In this document: in pieces, positions 20,144 through 23,858 of the stretch
How positions within the stretch are numbered: the first letter of the stretch is position 1
Layout of the letters: every line of letters begins with the position of its first letter
Source: an uncultured Oscillospiraceae bacterium
GTDB taxonomy: Bacteria > Bacillota > Clostridia > Oscillospirales > Oscillospiraceae
Direction of reading: 5' to 3'
Length of the DNA stretch: 23,858 nucleotides
Assembly: GCA_910579725.1 (NCBI GenBank)
Contig: CAJTUD010000044.1
Coordinates: 1 to 23,858, forward strand
The notes under the pieces: generated by a model
What the model saw: the letters and a program-made list of their open reading frames with translations, nothing else
Database searches by the model: none
Told to the model about the DNA's origin: nothing
Translations under genes and position numbers: made by a program

Positions 20144-21760
20144 ATGGAACAGATTTACGTCACCGGCCACCGGAATCCGGATACGGACTCCATTGTCTCC
20201 GCCATGGCCTACGCGGCTCTCCGCAACGCCACGGGAGAGCGGCAGTATACGGCCGCCCGGTTGGGCCACATCAGCGACGAGACAAAGCTCATTCTCAGCC
20301 GCTTCAATTTTGAGCCCCCCACGCTGATCCAGAGTATGCGGACCCAGGTGCTGGATCTGGACTACGACACGCCCCCCATTCTCCACGAGGCCGTGACCGT
20401 AAGCCGGGCCTGGTCGGCCATGGAGGAGGACGCTCATATTTCCACGATTCCCGTCGTCGACGATGACGGCCGCCTGCGGGGCATGATGACCGCGGGAGAT
20501 ATCGCCGCCTATGACATGCGGACCATTGAAGCGCCGCAGCTGAAGGATGTGCCCCTGTTCAACATTCTCAGCGTCCTGGAGGGCCAGCCTCTGGGAGAGA
20601 CGGCGGAGGTGGTCAACACCATATCCGGCGAGGTGATCCTCGCCCTGCCCCAGTCCTCGGAGCTGCCGCCCTTCCGGCAGAAGGAGACCATCCTGATCTG
20701 CGGCAACCAGCCGGACATGCTGCGCCGGGCGGTGGAGTTTGGCGTGGCATGCGTGATTCTCTGTCAGGCGGAGCTGCCTGACGACCTGCGGGACATGGCG
20801 GGGAACACCTGCGTTATCTCCACCCCCTATGACGGCTACCGCACCGTCCGGAGGATTTTTCAGGCCATTCCGGTAGGGCGGCTGGCCCAGCGGGAGAACC
20901 TCACGTTTTTCCATCTCAATGATTATCTGGACGACGTGCAGGAGGTGGTGCTCAAGAGCCGCTACCGTAGCTATCCCATTCTGGACAGCCAGGAGCGGGT
21001 GGTGGGGACGCTGTCCCGGTATCATCTCATCCGCCCCCGCCGCAAGCAGGTGGTGCTGGTGGATCACAACGAGGCGGCCCAGTCGGTGCCTGGTCTGGAG
21101 GAGACGGACATACTGGCCATCATTGACCACCACCGTCTGGCGGATATTCAGACCAAGAATCCCATCTATTTCCGCAACGAGCCGGTGGGCAGCACCTGCA
21201 CCATTGTAGCGGGGATGTATCAGGAGCGGGGACTGATGCCCTCGCCCAAGCTGGCGGGACTGATGGCGGCGGCCATTGTATCGGACACGGTCATGTTCAA
21301 GTCCCCCACGTGCACAGACCGGGACCGCCGTATGGCGGAGCGGCTGGCGCATATTGCGGATTTGTCTCTGGAGGACTTGGGCCGGGAGATTTTTTCCGCC
21401 TCCACGCCGGAGGACAAGCCGGTGGAGCAGCTGTTGTTTACGGACTTCAAGGAGTTCCACATTGCCGGCCATGACTTTGGGGTAGGACAGATTACCTGTG
21501 TGGATTCCGAGCGCCAGCTGCGGCGGAAGGAGGATTTCCTCCGCCTGATGGAGGCGGCCAAGGCCGAACACGGGTACAGCATGATTCTTTTGATGCTGAC
21601 GGATGTGCTGCTGGAGGGGAGCAAAATTCTGTGTGTCGGCGGCGAAGATACCTTTCAGCAGGCGTTCAATACGGAGCTGAAGGAGCATGAGGCGTTTTTG
21701 CCCCATGTCATGTCGAGGAAGAAGCAGATTATACCCATGCTGTCGGCGCTCTGGGGATGA
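20144..21760 (+). CDS. ppaC: Mn-dependent family II inorganic pyrophosphatase with CBS-DRTGG-CBS insert
   Basis: This enzyme hydrolyses pyrophosphate to phosphate; the inserted CBS pair makes it allosterically controlled by adenine nucleotides (AMP/ADP inhibit; diadenosine polyphosphates activate the DRTGG type). The 538-residue protein has the split DHH domain: GHRNPDTDS (His9, Asp13, Asp15), then CBS1 (about 68-125), DRTGG (about 135-240), CBS2 (about 250-300), then LVDHNE (Asp307, His308), IIDHHR (Asp328-His330) and Asp381 in IVSDT. The DHHA2 domain (about 420-538) ends with SRKKQ (524-528), the substrate-binding signature. All metal ligands are present. The start has AAAAGGAG at 9 bases. 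It follows the DUF1643 gene, with no promoter seen between. Confidence 0.96.
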   Translation: MEQIYVTGHRNPDTDSIVSAMAYAALRNATGERQYTAARLGHISDETKLILSRFNFEPPTLIQSMRTQVLDLDYDTPPILHEAVTVSRAWSAMEEDAHISTIPVVDDDGRLRGMMTAGDIAAYDMRTIEAPQLKDVPLFNILSVLEGQPLGETAEVVNTISGEVILALPQSSELPPFRQKETILICGNQPDMLRRAVEFGVACVILCQAELPDDLRDMAGNTCVISTPYDGYRTVRRIFQAIPVGRLAQRENLTFFHLNDYLDDVQEVVLKSRYRSYPILDSQERVVGTLSRYHLIRPRRKQVVLVDHNEAAQSVPGLEETDILAIIDHHRLADIQTKNPIYFRNEPVGSTCTIVAGMYQERGLMPSPKLAGLMAAAIVSDTVMFKSPTCTDRDRRMAERLAHIADLSLEDLGREIFSASTPEDKPVEQLLFTDFKEFHIAGHDFGVGQITCVDSERQLRRKEDFLRLMEAAKAEHGYSMILLMLTDVLLEGSKILCVGGEDTFQQAFNTELKEHEAFLPHVMSRKKQIIPMLSALWG

Positions 21761-21941
21761 TCTTTGCCGCCATGCGTATGGCAGCCGGGGTTTTGAACCG
21801 GCCCGGGGGGCCCGCCCCCGCGGGGGCGTTCACGGAAGCCCTCCCGCCGCCGGCGCAGGCGGCATCCTCCGCTCAAGGCATGAAGCGGAACAAAAGAATG
21901 GGTTACGGCCCGCAGGGCCGCAGGAAAGAAAGGAGCAAACC

Positions 21942-23171
21942 ATGCAGAAAAAATTTGAAGAGTACGCCAAACTCCTGGTAGAAGTAGGCGTAAACATCCA
22001 AAAAGGACAAAACCTGGTCATCAGCTGCCCGGTGGACTGCGCCTGGTTCGCGCGGCTGTGCACGAAGGCCGCTTACGCGGCGGGCTGCCGCGAGGTCATT
22101 ATCAGCTGGAGAGACGATCAGCTGAACCGGGAATGGTTCCTCCACGCTGCGGATGATGTTTTCGACACCGTCCCGGAGTGGAAGATTCGCTTCAGCACCG
22201 ATTACGCCCGGGCGGGCGCGGCCTTCCTCCACATCGGAGGGTCTGACCCGGAGATTCTGAAGGGCGTGGACCAGGACCGGCTGGTCCGCAGCGCCCGCTC
22301 CAGCGGACGGGATCTGGAGGAGTTCCGCCGGCTCCAGATGTCCAACGCAGTTCCCTGGTCCATCGGGGCTATCCCTGTGCCCAGCTGGGCGAAGAAGGTC
22401 TTCCCGGACTGCTCCGAGGCGGAGGCGGTGGAGAAGCTCTGGAACGCGATTCTCACCTCCGTCCGGGTCACGGGCGACGGCAAAGCCGTCCAGCGCTGGA
22501 AGGAGCATCTGGATACCCTGCAAGTCCGTATTGACAAGCTCAACGCGCTGCGCCTGGAGAGCCTGCACTATACCAACAGTCTGGGTACAGACCTGACGAT
22601 TCGTCTGCCAGAGGACCACATCTGGGGCGGCGGAGACGGTGTAAGCAAGGCCGGCATTCATTTTATCGCCAATATGCCCACTGAAGAAATCTTCACCGCC
22701 CCGCTGCGGGATGGCATTGACGGCGTAGTTTATGCCTCCATGCCGCTGGTATTGAAGGGTGAAGTGGTGGATAAATTCCACTTCATCATCAAAGAAGGGA
22801 AAATCACGGAAATCCATGCTCAGGCAGGCGAGGAGAAGCTGAAGGCCGAAACTACTCTGGATGAAGGCGCCTCCTACTTCGGGGAGGTGGCTCTGGTGCC
22901 CTATGACAGTCCCATCCGCAACCAGGAGCTGCTGTTCTATAATACGTTGTTTGATGAAAACGCCGCCTGCCATCTGGCTTTCGGGGAAGCGTATTCCGAG
23001 TGCATCAAGGGCGGAGAGAACATGACCAAGGAAGAACTGAAGGCCCATGGCCTCAACGACTCCATCACCCACGTGGATTTCATGGTAGGGACTGCCGATC
23101 TGAACATCACCGGAAGAACCCACAGCGGAGAAGAAATCCCCATTTTCATTAACGGAAATTTTGCGTTGTGA
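21942..23171 (+). CDS. M29-family metallo-aminopeptidase (AmpS/PepS type)
   Basis: This cytosolic dizinc or cobalt-type aminopeptidase removes N-terminal residues from peptides and works as a dimer. The 409-residue length is standard. The expected metal and catalytic residues are present in family order and spacing: Glu249 in PTEEIF, Glu315 in YFGEVALVP, His344 and Tyr351 in ACHLAFGEAY, and His377/Asp379 in THVDFMVG. The start at 21942 follows AAAGGAGC; a longer in-frame reading from 21687 overlaps the pyrophosphatase gene and was rejected. The 181-base gap before it has GC palindromes (near 21815 and 21906-21920) but no T-tailed terminator and no promoter that I can see. It ends at a strong terminator. 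Confidence 0.95.
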   Translation: MQKKFEEYAKLLVEVGVNIQKGQNLVISCPVDCAWFARLCTKAAYAAGCREVIISWRDDQLNREWFLHAADDVFDTVPEWKIRFSTDYARAGAAFLHIGGSDPEILKGVDQDRLVRSARSSGRDLEEFRRLQMSNAVPWSIGAIPVPSWAKKVFPDCSEAEAVEKLWNAILTSVRVTGDGKAVQRWKEHLDTLQVRIDKLNALRLESLHYTNSLGTDLTIRLPEDHIWGGGDGVSKAGIHFIANMPTEEIFTAPLRDGIDGVVYASMPLVLKGEVVDKFHFIIKEGKITEIHAQAGEEKLKAETTLDEGASYFGEVALVPYDSPIRNQELLFYNTLFDENAACHLAFGEAYSECIKGGENMTKEELKAHGLNDSITHVDFMVGTADLNITGRTHSGEEIPIFINGNFAL

Positions 23172-23175
23172 TCGA

Positions 23176-23206
23176 CCCTGGCGGGCGGCAGCCCGTCAGG
23201 GTTTTT
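23176..23206 (+). terminator. Intrinsic terminator of the M29 aminopeptidase gene
   Basis: An 11-bp stem CCCTG-G-CGGGC / GCCCG-T-CAGGG (one G-U pair) with a 4-base loop is followed by five T (23202-23206). It begins 4 bases after the stop codon. Confidence 0.94.
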
Positions 23207-23246
23207 CTTTCTGTTGTACGTCATATCATCAGGCAAAGTGTTGAAA

Positions 23247-23357
23247 ATGCGTGGGGGTAATCAGGTGAATTTGATTTGCGGAATCATACAAAGCATCTGC
23301 TTGCAATTGTATTTTTGTAAAGATTCTGCCATAAAACACAAAAATTATTGTTTTTGA
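23247..23357 (+). CDS. Doubtful 36-residue reading frame in the AT-rich end
   Basis: ATG to TGA encodes 36 residues (MRGGNQVNLICG...). It is Cys-containing and hydrophobic in the middle. No good ribosome binding site precedes the ATG, though an internal GTG at about 23264 follows GGGGGTAA. It is followed within 3 bases by a terminator-like hairpin. I recognise no family. It may well be chance. Confidence 0.15.
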   Translation: MRGGNQVNLICGIIQSICLQLYFCKDSAIKHKNYCF

Positions 23358-23359
23358 AG

Positions 23360-23394
23360 AGTACAGGAATGTGTACCGGGAAACTGTACTTTTT
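23360..23394 (+). terminator. Weak terminator-like hairpin before tRNA-Ala
   Basis: AGTACAG (23360-23366) / CTGTACT (23384-23390) has a 17-base loop with a further GTAC inside and is followed by five T. It lies upstream of the tRNA-Ala promoter. The stem is short, so function is uncertain. Confidence 0.35.
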
Positions 23395-23454
23395 GGTTTT
23401 CTGGTCCCTCTTGAAAAATTTATTCTTTCTGGCTGAAAAATTTCAAATCAGGTA

Positions 23455-23483
23455 TTGACAAATCAAGGGGAATCTGTTAATAT
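23455..23483 (+). promoter_or_regulatory. Sigma-A promoter of tRNA-Ala
   Basis: Consensus -35 TTGACA (23455-23460), 17-base spacer, -10 TAATAT (23478-23483) and extended -10 TG. The start would be about 24 bases before the tRNA 5' end. Confidence 0.87.
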
Positions 23484-23513
23484 ACGTCTTGTTCGGCAGG
23501 GAAACAAAAACAT

Positions 23514-23589
<76 letters not shown>

Positions 23590-23661
23590 GATGGACATTG
23601 GACGAACACCTATTATTTCAAAGGCGGCTTTGCCGTGATGGTGTGGCTCTGATGTCAAAAT

Positions 23662-23705
23662 GAAAAAGTGGTCAAGGTATAAAACCTTGACCACTTTTTC
23701 ACTTT
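23662..23705 (+). terminator. 17-bp perfect hairpin, probable tRNA-Ala terminator
   Basis: A perfect 17-bp stem GAAAAAGTGGTCAAGGT (23662-23678) with its complement at 23684-23700 has a 5-base loop. The 3' arm ends in TTTTTC and the mirrored 5' arm starts with A run, so it can stop transcription from both sides. It is much longer than a typical tRNA terminator. Confidence 0.75.
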
Positions 23706-23858
23706 GTGTCTTGAACCGTCGCTTTAGCTATGGTAAAGTAATATAAGTACTATTTGAGCGATGGTGGTAATACCTTGAAGATTTTTAAAATTAAACAATT
23801 CTTTAGAAACGCCAAATACAGGGTTTCCCTAATTTTTAGTTTTCCTCATTTCTGGATA

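Noticed and set aside
19580..21706. A 708-codon minus-strand frame opposite DUF1643 and the pyrophosphatase
   Set aside because: Shadow of two plus-strand genes with intact motifs; no recognisable domain. It also cannot be the gene ended by the orphan terminator, since it stops short and has no start signals.
23743..23858. A reading frame open to the right edge (TTG near 23754 or 23776, Lys/Phe/Ile-rich)
   Set aside because: No ribosome binding site, fewer than 40 codons visible and AT-rich sequence; it could be the start of a gene, but the window ends too soon.

Overview
The window looks like the chromosome of an anaerobic, spore-forming, fairly GC-rich Firmicute, most likely in Oscillospiraceae (the Oscillibacter / Flavonifractor / Lawsonibacter neighbourhood). 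The evidence is a SpoVAF spore protein, RNase Y, KtrAB potassium uptake, a THI-box/ThiT pair, a CBS-domain family II pyrophosphatase, AGGAGG-type ribosome binding sites, T-tailed intrinsic terminators and sigma-A promoters. The genus is inference; no rRNA is present. Almost everything is core housekeeping sequence. No CRISPR array, prophage or full-length insertion sequence was seen.

Layout, 1-8.2 kb: a tRNA-Thr(CGT) with its own promoter and terminator (minus); a possible 24-codon gene with a strong ribosome binding site (plus, 509-583); an orphan histidine kinase-like gene followed by mnmA (minus); gap, divergent from the kinase and ending at a strong terminator; a NodB polysaccharide deacetylase lipoprotein; an endonuclease/exonuclease/phosphatase-family hydrolase; then ktrB, ktrA and a LysR regulator that overlaps ktrA by 1 base.

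Layout, 9-15.3 kb: nagB (minus), convergent with and overlapping the LysR gene; a solitary spoVAF (plus) with a sigma-G-like promoter; a complete TPP riboswitch, terminator and thiT (plus); then the minus-strand genes tcdA and a GNAT acetyltransferase, and upstream of them a membrane-anchored PrsA/parvulin-type foldase with its own promoter.

Layout, 15.4-19.1 kb: a minus-strand pair made of a small protein resembling the glycyl-radical tail of anaerobic ribonucleotide reductase NrdD and a transglutaminase lipoprotein. Their long leader contains a 160-bp inverted-repeat element that looks like a MITE or a structured RNA. Then rny (RNase Y, minus), with two hairpins in its leader.

Layout, 19.1-23.9 kb: an ORF-poor stretch with an orphan minus-strand terminator; a DUF1643 protein, a CBS/DRTGG pyrophosphatase and an M29 aminopeptidase (plus); and an AT-rich end with tRNA-Ala(GGC), its promoter and a 17-bp perfect hairpin terminator.

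Most genes here are unrelated single transcription units. Functional links visible in the sequence are ktrB-ktrA (potassium channel plus its RCK gate), riboswitch-thiT (thiamine sensing and uptake), and possibly the kinase with mnmA and tcdA with the acetyltransferase (co-transcription only). The best candidates for something undescribed are the inverted-repeat element at 17175-17334, the stand-alone NrdD-tail-like protein beside a transglutaminase lipoprotein, the 24-codon gene at 509, and the orphan terminator at 19254-19290. None amounts to a clear new defence or mobile system.
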